Origin: Neoechinorhynchus agilis | Taxonomy: Eukaryota > Acanthocephala | Assembly (NCBI GenBank): GCA_051530055.1 | Contig: CM121342.1 | Location: 13,330,001 to 13,394,000 of the forward strand | Direction: 5' to 3' | DNA: 64,000 bases | Part shown: in pieces, positions 45,707 through 56,645 of the stretch | Layout of the letters: each line of letters opens with the position of its first letter | Numbering within the stretch: the stretch's first letter is position 1 | The notes under the pieces: model-generated | What the model saw: only the letters and a program-made list of their open reading frames with translations | What the model was told of the DNA's origin: nothing | Database searches by the model: none | Position numbers and translations under genes: made by a program

Positions 45707-46968
45707 TTATACATTTGATTTTTGCTTCTGATCCACAACTTTTTCTGATTTCAAGTCGTCGTGTTTTTCCTCCACATTAACGGTATTGTGTTCATTTCTC
45801 CGTTTTCCCAAATACTTACAAATGCTCTTGGCATTCAAATAAATCAATATACTAACGGCAACAAGCATCATACCGATCCCGAATTGGACGGAAAGCTTTG
45901 TGTCGAGGAACAAGACTCCAAAGATGGTTGACAAAATAATAGCAGATGCATTGGAGAATCCTTTGATGATATTATCATGAGTTTTTATTACAACTGCCAC
46001 CAAGAGACCTCCAAGAGATTGAATGAGAACAACAATCCACGTAAGCCATCGGTACCCTCCCGCGATTCCATTTGCCCTTATAAATTGCCAATCATTGACA
46101 GCCATAGTGATACCAGCGACGATCGAACCATAGAAAGCAAATTGGACGTTTCTAGCCCATGTACCAATAAATGATTTTTTAAGTAATTTTTCACTGTATA
46201 CTCCAGTGAATCCCGACACGACACACGCCCCGGCGACAGCCATGAATCCGACCACTGGGTTATTGTTTAGAGTTGAATGCCTTGAGGCAAGATTAGCCGT
46301 TTGAACTACAACGATTCCGGCAAATAATACAGCCAACATATTCGATTCGGATTCTGTGTGGTTGGGAATGAAAAGGCGTTGAGTTATTCAAGAGCATAGA
46401 ACCCGACTCCGATAAGCCACTGAAGCACATTAAGTCGCTTTTTCAGCATTAGACGAAGGCATAAGGCCGTTGTAAATATCTTTAGTTGATAGGATACCTG
46501 AAAAGTAGCGGCATCCAAGTTACTGATGGAGACAAGAAGAAGGTTGTTCTGGACACAATATAGAATCGATGGGATTATAGATTTCGATGACTCTTTTGTG
46601 AAAAGATTTAGTTCCTTTTTGCTTTTTTCTTTAAGCCTATTCCATGACTTGGATTCGATTACAAACAAGATAAGCGATAGGATAATTTTGATTAATTCAG
46701 TTGTAAATACTAAAGACGTGTTAACGAACCAGTAGCTGTCTCTGTTGAGTTTCATGTACCTCACAATGAGACTGGATGCTGAATTTTGCAATACAAGAAG
46801 TAGTGGAGTCGTGATGAACCATAATCGCTGGAGAAAGGTTTTGGAAGATGGCGACGGAGGTGTGGTGCTGTTGACAATCAAAACATCTTGCTGTTCGGCG
46901 TTTCCGTTTTCGTTTAGTTCACTTGCTAGATTTCCTGAATCCGGCGGAATTTCTTTACGTGATGACAT
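45707..46968 (-). CDS. SLC35A: UDP-sugar transporter, SLC35A family (UDP-GlcNAc/UDP-Gal type)
   Basis: These Golgi antiporters exchange UDP-sugars for UMP. Exon 1 runs from ATG 46,968 to about 46,395 and the second exon from about 46,350 to 45,707. Diagnostic blocks: SILYCVQNNLLLVSISNLDA then ATFQVSYQLKIFTTAL (the 'NNL...NLDAatyqv.yQlKi.tTAl' signature), then GFTGVYSEKLLKK, WARNVQFAFYGSI, GGYRWLTWIVVLIQSLGGLL, VVIKTHDNIIKGFSNASAII and LSTIFGVLFL. About 8-10 membrane segments are visible, and a charged C-terminal tail (KRRNEHNTVN...DQKQKS) is cytosolic. The short intron at about 46,350-46,395 cannot be placed with GT-AG ends in phase (donor GTCGGG and acceptor CACACAG differ by one base), so an indel or unusual border is possible. 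Confidence 0.88.
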
Positions 46969-48084
46969 AGGAAACACCTCTAAAAAAATTTTTGGAGGAA
47001 AAACGTAAGTGTAATTCCGGAGTTCTAATAAATCCGCAAAAGGAGGTATTCTTAGCAGTGTGCGAGTGTAGTTGTTTGAACGGAAGGCGTATTACGCGCT
47101 TTGTTTGCATCTTTTATCGCCACAAAGAAGGGCTGAGTTGGTGTTCGCTTAGCATGAGAATACTGTCGACTTTGATACGTCACAAGATTAGGATTGAACG
47201 AAAGGTAGTGATCGCTGACAAGTGGATTATGATGAACATACTGCCTTTTCATGGGCTCATCGGCAACAAATCATCTACCTGCTAACATAAATTTATGCAG
47301 GTCGACCTGGCGATCACAAAAAAACTAGCGCCAGCGCAGAATTCGATTTACGTTCAGTAATTGTGGATTGCAGCATTATGAATGTTCAGTTTTTAACCTG
47401 TTCTTGCTTTTTTCTTTTGAAAATGCATGCCAAACCCGCGAAATTTAACATACAGCGAAGTATTTTCCATAAAGAATCTGAATTTAAGTTGATAAAAATG
47501 TATTTAATCATTCGCGACCTGTAGAGCCGAGAATTATCGCTACTTCGAAAATCTATGGAGATCACGTTACTAAAATCAGAACGAAAAAACTCCGGTATTG
47601 AAACAAACCTCATAATAAAGATACAAGCAAAAATTAAAATAAAATGTCTATGAGGGATGAAAATGTGCTAAATTTAATCGTACACGATAGGGCTGTGAGA
47701 GAATTGGCTCTTTTAGGAGGACTTGTTTTTAAATGAAATAGCGTTTAATTTGCACCGGTGCGAATTCGACGATCGGAGTTTATTCTGCTTACTAAAAAAG
47801 GGTGGATACCAATAAACAGGGAGATAATTTTGAGTGTACATATTAAGGAACTTAAAGAATTGAATTTTTACGCCGAAGGCGTTGTGCCGTCGTCTGTGCG
47901 GTGGACCTATATAATCAGATATTCGAAAAATGACCTCATAGCTGTATTTTCCGTTGCATACGCGTTTCAATAAAAGTTCGGGAAACTGTATAGATTTAGA
48001 TATTGCTTCAGGTTTTAGTGGACAAAAATCAAAACGGGTTATGAACTGCTTTTGTTATAAACTCACGGAAATTGAGGTAATGTA
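46969..48084. other. Intergenic, one doubtful small ORF
   Basis: Contains the SLC35A upstream region. A 71-codon frame at 47,758-47,973 (IPINREIILSVHIKELKELN, then VRWTYIIRYS) is mildly gene-like. A possible first exon, MSMRDENVLNLIVHDRA, lies at 47,644-47,694, followed by a donor-like GTGAGA, but the frames do not join. I assign no function. Confidence 0.25.
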
Positions 48085-48600
48085 TATATTCAATCCGATA
48101 TTACAACACAATCGCGTGCCTTTATCAAGGGCAAAACTCAACAAGTAGGGGATGGTAATTAAGACTGCGCTTAGATTTAGTTTCAAATCTGACTTATTCT
48201 CGTCCACTGTCACAATCAAGTCCATGAATAATCCACTATAACGCGATTCAATTTGGACTTACTTTTCACTAAAATGGTTTCGTTTTCGATGTCCATGAAG
48301 TTGCTTTGTTGTGTAAAATGCTTGAGCATGGCAGAACTGGCATCAGTACCCCTCCCCAGAGCATATTTGTGTTCTTTTGTTCTTCTTTTCCAAATTGTTT
48401 GTTTGACTTACATAGGAATTACTACATCCGATGCACGCAGTTCTGTAAACAACAACTTTGCTTTCATATTCATCTCGTTTTTTTCACCATGGGGCCTGAT
48501 GGTTTAGCATTCTCATTGTGGATACAACAATCTATGTCATGGGGAGCAGCTCCATTAATCAGATTGTTAATTGTAGTGAATAACTCGTCAACGATTTAGT
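48085..48600 (-). mobile_element. Penelope-like element A, inverted 3' end (GIY-YIG part)
   Basis: This is an inverted copy of 54,120-54,608: the minus strand encodes the same KRRTKEHKYALGRG-type nuclease block, and the terminal AATCCGATATTA...CAATCG also matches. It sits head to head with the next segment, giving the inverted-terminus arrangement known for Penelope elements. Confidence 0.75.
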
Positions 48601-48985
48601 GATCTAAGGGTTCACTTTTAACCATTCGGCAAAGGCAGCAAATATAGTATATTTAGCTGCAATGGTATCAAATCGATCAACTTACACTGGCAGGTCTTTC
48701 AAAGCATCGAGTCTCTAACATTTTAAGCTTACAAATTCTCCATTGCGTATCGCAGCAAAACAGCTAGGAAGTACACAGCATCATCTGGTGTAGATTTCCT
48801 AAGAAGATTGAAGGCGCACGGGAATACAGAATATAGAATGATCTCTGCTGATGTCAAGTCTCTATTAACAAGAGTGCCATTGGACTCAGCGATCAACCTT
48901 GCGATTCCAATACTTCACCGTGATTTAAAAGAATGTAATTTAACAAACCCCAAAGGAAGGAACTCTTACAAATGTGCATGAGGAT
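48600..48985 (+). mobile_element. Penelope-like element A, reverse transcriptase part
   Basis: Matches 53,130-53,545 closely in direct orientation, beginning GTGATCTAAGGGTTCACTTT. It encodes SSGVDFLRRLKAHGNTEYRM, ISADVKSLLTRVPLDSAINL, the 'S.DVksLfT.VPld.Ai' motif of Penelope reverse transcriptases. The match to copy A stops near 48,985. Confidence 0.75.
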
Positions 48986-49780
48986 CCGAAGATAACACAA
49001 ATGTCAAAAGGTTAAATGAATTGTTGGATTCGAGATACAGTAACATCAAATTGGCTGTAACAGCAAAAGAGAGTGAGAGGGGTTCTATCAAATTTCTGGA
49101 TGTTACTGTTAGTCGTCGCACCCAAATATATAGAGATACAATTTGTGGGTAATGAAATTCAATCGAGTCTTAGACGGGATTTGCGTTACCTGTACAAGAC
49201 GATCGATGCGTACAATATAAAGAGTGGGAATCTTGGTGGCATCCCTAAATCAGCCAAAATATGAGCTGCATGAAGTTGTATATGAGGTCCACTACAAGGC
49301 CTACCCAACCAAATATGTGCGACAGTCAAAACAGGGACTCAGCAAAAATATGTATGTATATGTAGTAAAAAGATCTCACATCACAAATATGCATACATGC
49401 GCAATGACTCTTCCTCAGCCATATCTAATCATGCGGTGAATTGCGGACATCAAATTGATTCTGATTTAGCGAATGTGTGACTAGCGTGCAGCCATATTTA
49501 CGGAATTGGTTGATAATGGAAGCCATCGAAATAGGCTGCTCAGTTCAACCGATGGAAAGTAACAAAACAAACATATCAGTTTAAAAATGTCCTTGAAATG
49601 GCAGTGATGTCCTAACTCAGAGGTTCTAGTGGCTGATGAAAAGTTTGCCCGATGATTGCCAATCCACAGGATAAGGCTATAATGTTCGTGTTTTAGATGG
49701 CAAAGCTTGGGGAAAAGTCGGAATTATCCGATGTGAAATATCGGAAATAAATTAGTGATCCGGGGTGGCAAAACTATCAA
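48985..49780 (+). mobile_element. Second Penelope-like element (B): RT end plus GIY-YIG
   Basis: After 48,985 the sequence differs from element A but continues with Penelope features: SRYSNIKLAVTAKESERGSI, KFLDVTVSRR (end of the RT palm/thumb), then VVYEVHYKAYPTKYVRQSKQ, GLSKNM (GIY-YIG nuclease) and AISNHAVNCGHQID (the conserved end of the nuclease domain). It ends close to GAAATATCGGAAATAAATT near 49,765. Several frame breaks; inactive. Confidence 0.65.
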
Positions 49781-49789
49781 AAGAAATAA

Positions 49790-51827
49790 ATTTCTTATCT
49801 TCAAACTGTTATGGATTATTGTCGAAAGAATATCACTATGGCATAGATTCCTGATAATGCTACAGAAGACAGGACATCCGAAAAAGATCAATGGTTGGTG
49901 GGCTTGATGGTCGCTAGAATAAGATTACGCTGCAAAACGATCGCGGGATGAGCCAAGCGTCAATTGTGGACAGCTAATGTATTAATTAATCGCAATGGGC
50001 GTAATGAATGCTATTGAGATTCGCCAGGTTCGGACGATAATAGGTCAGCGAGCAGCAATAATTCTGACAAATCCTCTTCGTTTTGAGACGTTGCCTTGAT
50101 TGGCTCTTAAAAGCATGCTAAGCTGTATCACTTTAAAATTCGCAAACGAAATAATCTCGGATCTCTTCTAAATACTTAGATTGAACAAATTTAAATGTAT
50201 CGATTTAAATACGGAAAACTAACATATGCGCCATTTACATGAGACTTATTAAAAAGAGTCCTACTCGATGACTTCGCAAACATTTATTTGCGATGGATTT
50301 CATGCATTTTTTGTTTGCTTTGTTTCCGTGAAAATTTTGATTTGCGCAAAAATATTTGTCAACAATCAGCAGCATTCATCGGTCGAAAAAACACTCCCGA
50401 AAACGGGTAAAGTGGATAAAAACGCAACGTCTGGCTAACCGTAAACGTTCACCTTCCTCATTTTAAGACATGAGATCTCTATGCAGGTTGGATCATACGA
50501 CCATTCCCCTCTGGCTTGTGTTTACCATTACGTGGCTCTCCTATGCCAGTACATACCTTCTCCGGAAACCCATTGGAGTTCTTAAATCACCATACGGGTC
50601 GTCAATACAACTAAGTAACACTCAATTGGGTCTTCTCGATCTCTCACTCCTCCTGCCTTACGCACTGGTTCAAATGCTCTTTGGCCAACTGACAGACAAA
50701 ATCGGCCCACGAATCACCTTGAGCGTGGCACTCTTGGGAGCTGGACTCTCACTTCTCTTCTTTAAATTCAATCAATCTTACTCAGTCTTCCTGCTAATGC
50801 TCCTCCTAAGCGGCAGTTTCCAATCTTTCTGTTGGTCAGCTTGCAACACCGGAATCAGTCAATGGGAAACCGATAAACGAAAACGGCATGATCTTCTCGG
50901 ATATTTTGGAACAAGTCCATTTGCTGGAGGAGTCGCTGGGACCCTATTCGCCGTTTTTATCCTCAAGCACTTTGGCTGGCAGAACGTCTTCTTTTGGCCT
51001 TCTTTGATTACAATCACCTTCTCAGTTCTCACTTACTTTCTCTTTCTTTATCCTAAGATTATTGATTGTTCTTTAAACTATGGGCCACTATTCCTTTGTT
51101 AGAGTAATCAATATAATCCATCTTCGCCACTCACTCTGTCTCATGGAACCAGATCTTCTCAGCACGTATTTAAAACGCCTGGGGCCATTTCGACAGCAAT
51201 GGCTGTATTTTGTCTCAAAGTAGTTCGATACGGCCTTTATTTTTGGCTTCCTCTGCAACTTGAACGCGAGCTAGGATACTCCAACACTCAGGCGTCAAAC
51301 TACTCAGTTTTGTTCGATGTCGGAGCTGCCATCGGATGTCTCATCGCCGGAAAAGTATTAGCTGTCCTTTTTAAAAGCAATGCTCTTATCGGTTCCGCCG
51401 TTCAATCTGTTCTGTCTGCCGCCGCGCTTGTCCTATTCATCCTTTTATCACGATTTGGCCCCGTTGCAGTCTGCGTTTGTATAGCTCTTGTTGGGGCGCT
51501 AAACGGTGCCCCGGATGTCATTTTGTGTGGAATTGTTCCTGCTGATTTGGTCAACAGCGATAAAGTAGCCGCAATGATCGGATTCGTTAATGGACTCGGA
51601 AGTTTTGGAGGAATGATCGAAGGACCATTGATTGGACTTGTTGCTGATAAATATGGGTGGACAGGAGTGTCATTATCAATGATTGGATTCAGCGTCTTGG
51701 CCGGATTGTTTTGTTTCCTCGCTCATTATTCTCATCAGAGGAAGCGCGAAATCGAAGATGCAAATGAAGAACTCGAAAACATTTCCGTCTAGATATTATT
51801 TATTTAAACGCAATATATAGCGATTTT
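49790..51827 (+). repeat. Duplicated segment, copy 1 (SLC37 unit)
   Basis: From CTTATCTTCAAACTG (49,794) to AATATATAGCGATTTTT (about 51,827) the sequence matches 54,612-56,645 at a fixed offset of 4,818 bp through the coding region. Three differences fall in the first ~80 bp and only a few in the remaining ~1.95 kb. The left border lies directly after Penelope element B. Confidence 0.95.
50470..51792 (+). CDS. SLC37: SLC37-family sugar-phosphate transporter, copy 1
   Basis: Two exons: 50,470-51,067 and 51,197-51,792, with a 129-bp GT-AG intron that joins in phase (Ser codon split). The protein is about 400 residues with 11-12 membrane segments, matching the major facilitator fold. The signature after TM2 reads FGQLTDKIGPRITLSVALLG, TM1 is preceded by PLWLVFTITWLSYASTYLLR and then KPIGVLKSP (family 'y.~RKp...vK'). 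The second half has GLYFWLPLQLERELGYSNTQ, SVLFDVGAAIGCLIAGKVL and NGLGSFGGMIEGPLIGLVAD. The family exchanges glucose-6-phosphate or glycerol-3-phosphate for phosphate, mostly in the ER. Which member it is closest to cannot be told. The same gene recurs intact at 55.3 kb. Confidence 0.88.
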
Positions 51828-52536
51828 TAAGTTCAATTTAAAAAAGCGAACGCGTAAAGTTACACTACTGAAATATCCCATGAGAAATAACACAGTGACC
51901 GTTGCTCAAGAGCACATTTTCACATCACCTCTATAGAAATCGTAATTAGAAGATTACAATTTCCGAACGTAAGGCGTTTAAAGTGTTTTATAATCTATCT
52001 CAAATGCAATTGCGATTACTTTAGTGTGGGAAGTATGGCAAAAAAATAGTGCTTTTTAAAAAATTACTTCAATACAAGATGTAAACGCAACCAACAAAAA
52101 TAACGATTTCATCATGTTCCTTTTAAGAAGCACACACAAAGAATGAAGAACAGTATAGCAATATTTTCTCCCGTAAGGTCATCGGAACTGTTATCAAGAT
52201 ATAAATTCTATAATTTCCAATGGTTATTTAGCGAAAAGTATTAATATACATGGTTTAACGCAGTTTTTAGAATTTTCTAGTGCGCACAGAATGCAACCTA
52301 AGAAATAGTGTCTCCATCAAATTATGCCATTGTTTTTGATGTTAACAATCAATGTCAACAAAATAATGATATAAAAATACCAAGTACACAACTTTTACGG
52401 TTATGATTTAACCACGAAGTTCAGACAATAAAAGAATTAAATGGAATATTTATTGCGTTCTAACATCTAAGTGTGGCATTCTACGATTTTGCCATCTATC
52501 TAATTGTTCTATGAAATGGCTACAATTTTACCATTT
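51828..52536. other. Intergenic, no gene recognised
   Basis: AT-rich sequence present only in the left unit; the duplication ends near 51,827. Confidence 0.4.
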
Positions 52537-53091
52537 CTAGCAACAGCCAATACCCTTTGGCGGGCAAACATTCTGGTACCTGCAATGTGCCGGAATGTTG
52601 CATCCTTGAGTCATGGCATCGGGACAGGGAGCTTGAAAGATTTGAAGGCCTGCAGCTGGGCAAGCATTTTGGCATGACGGCAGACAGTATGGTTGGCAAG
52701 GTGGTGGGCAGTGTGTTTGGAAAGGTGGTGGACAGGGGCAAGGTGGTGGACAGGGGCAAGGTGGTGGACAGGGGCAAGGTGGCGGGCAGGGGCAAGGTGG
52801 TGGGCAGGGGCAAATTGGTGGGCAGGAGCAAGGTGGTGGGCAGTATGGTTGGTAAGGTGGTGGGCACGTTGGTGGGCAAGTTGGAGGACTTGTTGGTGCA
52901 GAAGTTGTTATGTAAATTATTTCCTTGATTGAGTCGCAAGGAAGTAGCGGGCAGGTCAAACATCCGCAGCCTCTATCTTCGATAATTGTAGCATTTGGTT
53001 CATCGCCTGTCTGCATTAAGTCAGCCATTTCCATCGCAGAAAACGTTTTCAATGTAACGAAGAGCACGAGGAGTAAGTGAGCGAACGTCAT
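52537..53091 (-). CDS. Secreted Pro/Cys-rich repeat protein
   Basis: A 184-residue frame starts MTFAHLLLVLFVTLKTFSAM, a signal peptide. The middle is a run of CPPPCP/CPCPPP repeats coded by a tandem 18-bp unit (GGTGGTGGACAGGGGCAA on the plus strand, about 52,720-52,840). The C-terminal third is a non-repetitive Cys-rich domain (CPSCQNACP-like, then PDAMTQGCNIPAHC and IGCC). Such Pro/Cys repeats fit an extracellular, disulfide-cross-linked structural protein (cuticle, egg coat, adhesive or mucus). I cannot assign a family. It lies between the two SLC37 copies and ends 40 bp before Penelope sequence. One exon, no visible intron. Confidence 0.75.
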   Translation of the reverse strand: MTFAHLLLVLFVTLKTFSAMEMADLMQTGDEPNATIIEDRGCGCLTCPLLPCDSIKEIIYITTSAPTSPPTCPPTCPPPYQPYCPPPCSCPPICPCPPPCPCPPPCPCPPPCPCPPPCPCPPPFQTHCPPPCQPYCLPSCQNACPAAGLQIFQAPCPDAMTQGCNIPAHCRYQNVCPPKGIGCC

Positions 53092-53129
53092 TGATCGGAG
53101 AAGTCACAATATAAGATACCTTAAAGTGA

Positions 53130-54608
53130 TCTAAGGGCTCACTTTTAACCATTCGGAAAAGGCAGCAAATATTGTACATTTAGCTGCAATGTTATCAAAT
53201 CGATCAACGTACACTGGCAAGTCTTTCAAAGCATCGAGTTGCTAACATTTCAAGTTTACAAATCCTCCATGTAAAGCTATACTAATTATTGCCTAACATT
53301 TTGCGCATCGCATCAAAGCAGTTAGGAAGTACACAGTATCATCTGGTGTAGAGCTCCTAAGAAGATTGAAGGCGCACGGGAATACAGAATATAGAATGAT
53401 CTCTGCTGATGTCAAGTCTCTATTAACAAGAGTGTCATTGGACTCAGCGATCAACCTTGCGATTCCAATACTTCAACGTGATTTAAAAGAATTTAATTTA
53501 ACAAACCCCAAAGGAAGGAACTCTTACAAATGTGCATGAGGAGCACAAATCTCAATTTCGAAGATAAGAGCTACGATCAATTTGACGGATTGTCCGGCCA
53601 AGTATGTTTCCAGCCTACCATGTGTCAAATTCTGGCAGAGATACGTAGAGGATACGTTTATCTTAATCGACAAATCCATGGAGTTGAAGGATTTCTGCTT
53701 CATGTTGAACTCAAAGTACAGTTATATTCAATTGACCGTCGACTCGGCAGATCGCAATGCGTTCCCCTTTTTGAACTTTTTGATAACGAGATAAGAAGCA
53801 GAGTTTGCAACCACGGTATCCACGAAGATAGGTATACCGAAGACAAATATCCATTTATCACAATGGTACCCATTAATTATAAAATGACCAGGATGAGTTC
53901 GCTGTTTGATTGTGCCTACAACTATTGCTCAAACCAGGATTCGTTCCACAATGAAGGAGAGCTCTTTAGAAATATGCTCAAAGATAAGTTCTACCAACTC
54001 TATATGATAAAAAGAGCTAGTTGCGGAGTCTTCTAAGGAAGGAAAACAGTGTGTCAAAAGTTGAAACGAAGGGTCTTCGTAAGTGCGCCATTCGGAGACG
54101 AAGAGTTATTCACTACAATTAACAATCTGATTAATGGAGCTGCTCCCCAAGACATAGATTGTTGTATCCACAATGAGAATGCTAAACCATCAGGCCCCAT
54201 GGTGAAAAAAACGAGATGAATATGAAAGCAAAGTTGTTGTTTACAGAATTGCGTGCATCGTATGTAGTAATTCCTATGTTAGTCAAACAAACAATTTGGA
54301 AAAGAAGAACAAAAGAACACAAATATGCTCTGGGGAGAGGTACTGGTGCCAGTTCTGCCATACTTAAACATTTTACACAACAGAGCAACTTCATGAACAT
54401 CGAAAACGAAACCATTTTTGTAGAAAGTGAGTCCAAATGGAATCGCGTTATAATGGATTCCATATTCATGGGCTTAATTGTCAAAGTGGACGAGAATAAG
54501 GCAGATTTAAAACTGAATCTAAGGGCAGTCTTAATTACCATCCCCTACTTGTAGAGTTTAGCCCTTGATAAAGGCACACGATTGTGTCGTAATATCGGAT
54601 TCAATAAA
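53130..54608 (+). mobile_element. Penelope-like element A, RT plus GIY-YIG (most complete copy)
   Basis: In order: AADVKSLLTRV-type RT motif with VSLDSAINLAIPILQRDLKE, then FWQRYVEDTFILIDKSMELK (the catalytic Y-V-D/E-D box; here YVED), SYIQLTVDSADRNAFPFLNF (the '.i.FT.E.E...LpFLd' strand), RSRVCNHGIHEDRYTEDKYP-type linker with KMTRMSSLFD, and a GIY-YIG nuclease block (KRRTKEHKYALGRGTGASSA, then FVESESKWNRVIMDSIF). The 3' end is TCGTAATATCGGATTCAATA then AATT at 54,608, touching the duplicated SLC37 segment. The frame changes several times; 5' end appears truncated. Penelope elements are a distinct class of retroelement, not LTR elements. Confidence 0.85.
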
Positions 54609-56645
54609 TTACTTATCTTCAAACTGTTATGGACTATTGTCGAAGGAATATCACTATGGCATAGATTCCTGATAATGTTACAGAAGACAGGACATCCGAA
54701 AAAGATCAATGGTTGGTGGGCTTGATGGTCGCTAGAATAAGATTACGCTGCAAAACGATCGCGGGATGAGCCAAGCGTCAATTGTGGACAGCTAATGTAT
54801 TAATTAATCGCAATGGGCGTAATGAATGCTATTGAGATTCGCCAGGTTCGGACGATAATAGGTCAGCGAGCAGCAATAATTCTGACAAATCCTCTTCGTT
54901 TTGAGACGTTGCCTTGATTGGCTCTTAAAAGCATGCTAAGCTGTATCACTTTAAAATTCGCAAACGAAATAATCTCGGATCTCTTCTAAATACTTAGATT
55001 GAACAAATTTAAATGTATCGATTTAAATACGGAAAACTAACATATGCGCCATTTACATGAGACTTATTAAAAAGAGTCCTACTCGATGACTTCGCAAACA
55101 TTTATTTGCGATGGATTTCATGCATTTTTTGTTTGCTTTGTTTCCGTGAAAATTTTGATTTGCGCAAAAATATTTGTCAACAATCAGCAGCATTCATCGG
55201 TCGAAAAAACACTCCCGAAAACGGGTAAAGTGGATAAAAACGCAACGTCTGGCTAACCGTAAACGTTCACCTTCCTCATTTTAAGACATGAGATCTCTAT
55301 GCAGGTTGGATCATACGACCATTCCCCTCTGGCTTGTGTTTACCATTACGTGGCTCTCCTATGCCAGTACATACCTTCTCCGGAAACCCATTGGAGTTCT
55401 TAAATCACCATACGGGTCGTCAATACAACTAAGTAACACTCAATTGGGTCTTCTCGATCTCTCACTCCTCCTGCCTTACGCACTGGTTCAAATGCTCTTT
55501 GGCCAACTGACAGACAAAATCGGCCCACGAATCACCTTGAGCGTGGCACTCTTGGGAGCTGGACTCTCACTTCTCTTCTTTAAATTCAATCAATCTTACT
55601 CAGTCTTCCTGCTAATGCTCCTCCTAAGCGGCAGTTTCCAATCTTTCTGTTGGTCAGCTTGCAACACCGGAATCAGTCAATGGGAAACCGATAAACGAAA
55701 ACGGCATGATCTTCTCGGATATTTTGGAACAAGTCCATTTGCTGGAGGAGTCGCTGGGACCCTATTCGCCGTTTTTATCCTCAAGCACTTTGGCTGGCAG
55801 AACGTCTTCTTTTGGCCTTCTTTGATTACAATCACCTTCTCAGTTCTCACTTACTTTCTCTTTCTTTATCCTAAGATTATTGATTGTTCTTTAAACTATG
55901 GGCCACTATTCCTTTGTTAGAGTAATTAATATAATCCATCTTCGCCACTCACTCTGTCTCATGGAACCAGATCTTCTCAGCACGTATTTAAAACGCCTGG
56001 GACCATTTCGACAGCAATGGCTGTATTTTGTCTCAAAGTAGTTCGATACGGCCTTTATTTTTGGCTTCCTCTGCAACTTGAACGCGAGCTAGGATACTCC
56101 AACACTCAGGCGTCAAACTACTCAGTTTTGTTCGATGTCGGAGCTGCCATCGGATGTCTCATCGCCGGAAAAGTATTAGCTGTCCTTTTTAAAAGCAATG
56201 CTCTTATCGGTTCCGCCGTTCAATCTGTTCTGTCTGCCGCCGCGCTTGTCCTATTCATCCTTTTATCACGATTTGGCCCCGTTGCAGTCTGCGTTTGTAT
56301 AGCTCTTGTTGGGGCGCTAAACGGTGCCCCGGATGTCATTTTGTGTGGAATTGTTCCTGCTGATTTGGTCAACAGCGATAAAGTAGCCGCAATGATCGGA
56401 TTCGTTAATGGACTCGGAAGTTTTGGAGGAATGATCGAAGGACCATTGATTGGACTTGTTGCTGATAAATATGGGTGGACAGGAGTGTCATTATCAATGA
56501 TTGGATTCAGCGTCTTGGCCGGATTGTTTTGTTTCCTCGCTCATTATTCTCATCAGAGGAAGCGCGAAATCGAAGATGCAAATGAAGAACTCGAAAACAT
56601 TTCCGTCTAGAAATTATTATTTATTTAAACGCAATATATAGCGAT
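54608..56645 (+). repeat. Duplicated segment, copy 2 (SLC37 unit)
   Basis: Second copy of 49,790-51,827. The right border is inside a T-run (CGATTTTTTTTAAACG), after which the two loci differ. The left border touches Penelope element A. Confidence 0.95.
55288..56610 (+). CDS. SLC37: SLC37-family sugar-phosphate transporter, copy 2
   Basis: Exons 55,288-55,885 and 56,015-56,610, same structure as copy 1. The deduced exon proteins are identical to copy 1; the only differences I found nearby are in the intron (AATCAATAT against AATTAATAT, CTGGGGCC against CTGGGACC). About 690 bp of upstream sequence, probably including the promoter, is duplicated too, so both copies may be expressed. The near identity means a recent duplication, gene conversion, or two haplotypes placed in tandem by the assembler. 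Confidence 0.88.

Noticed and set aside
48253-48507. Hydrophobic plus-strand frame that also occurs inverted at 54.2-54.5 kb
   Set aside because: It is the antisense of the Penelope GIY-YIG block; the coding sense is the other strand.
52557-52932. Plus-strand frames with Gly/Lys/Val or Trp/Ala repeats
   Set aside because: They are the antisense of the Pro/Cys repeat gene; the 18-bp unit keeps all frames open. The minus frame alone has a signal peptide and a Cys-rich C-terminal domain.
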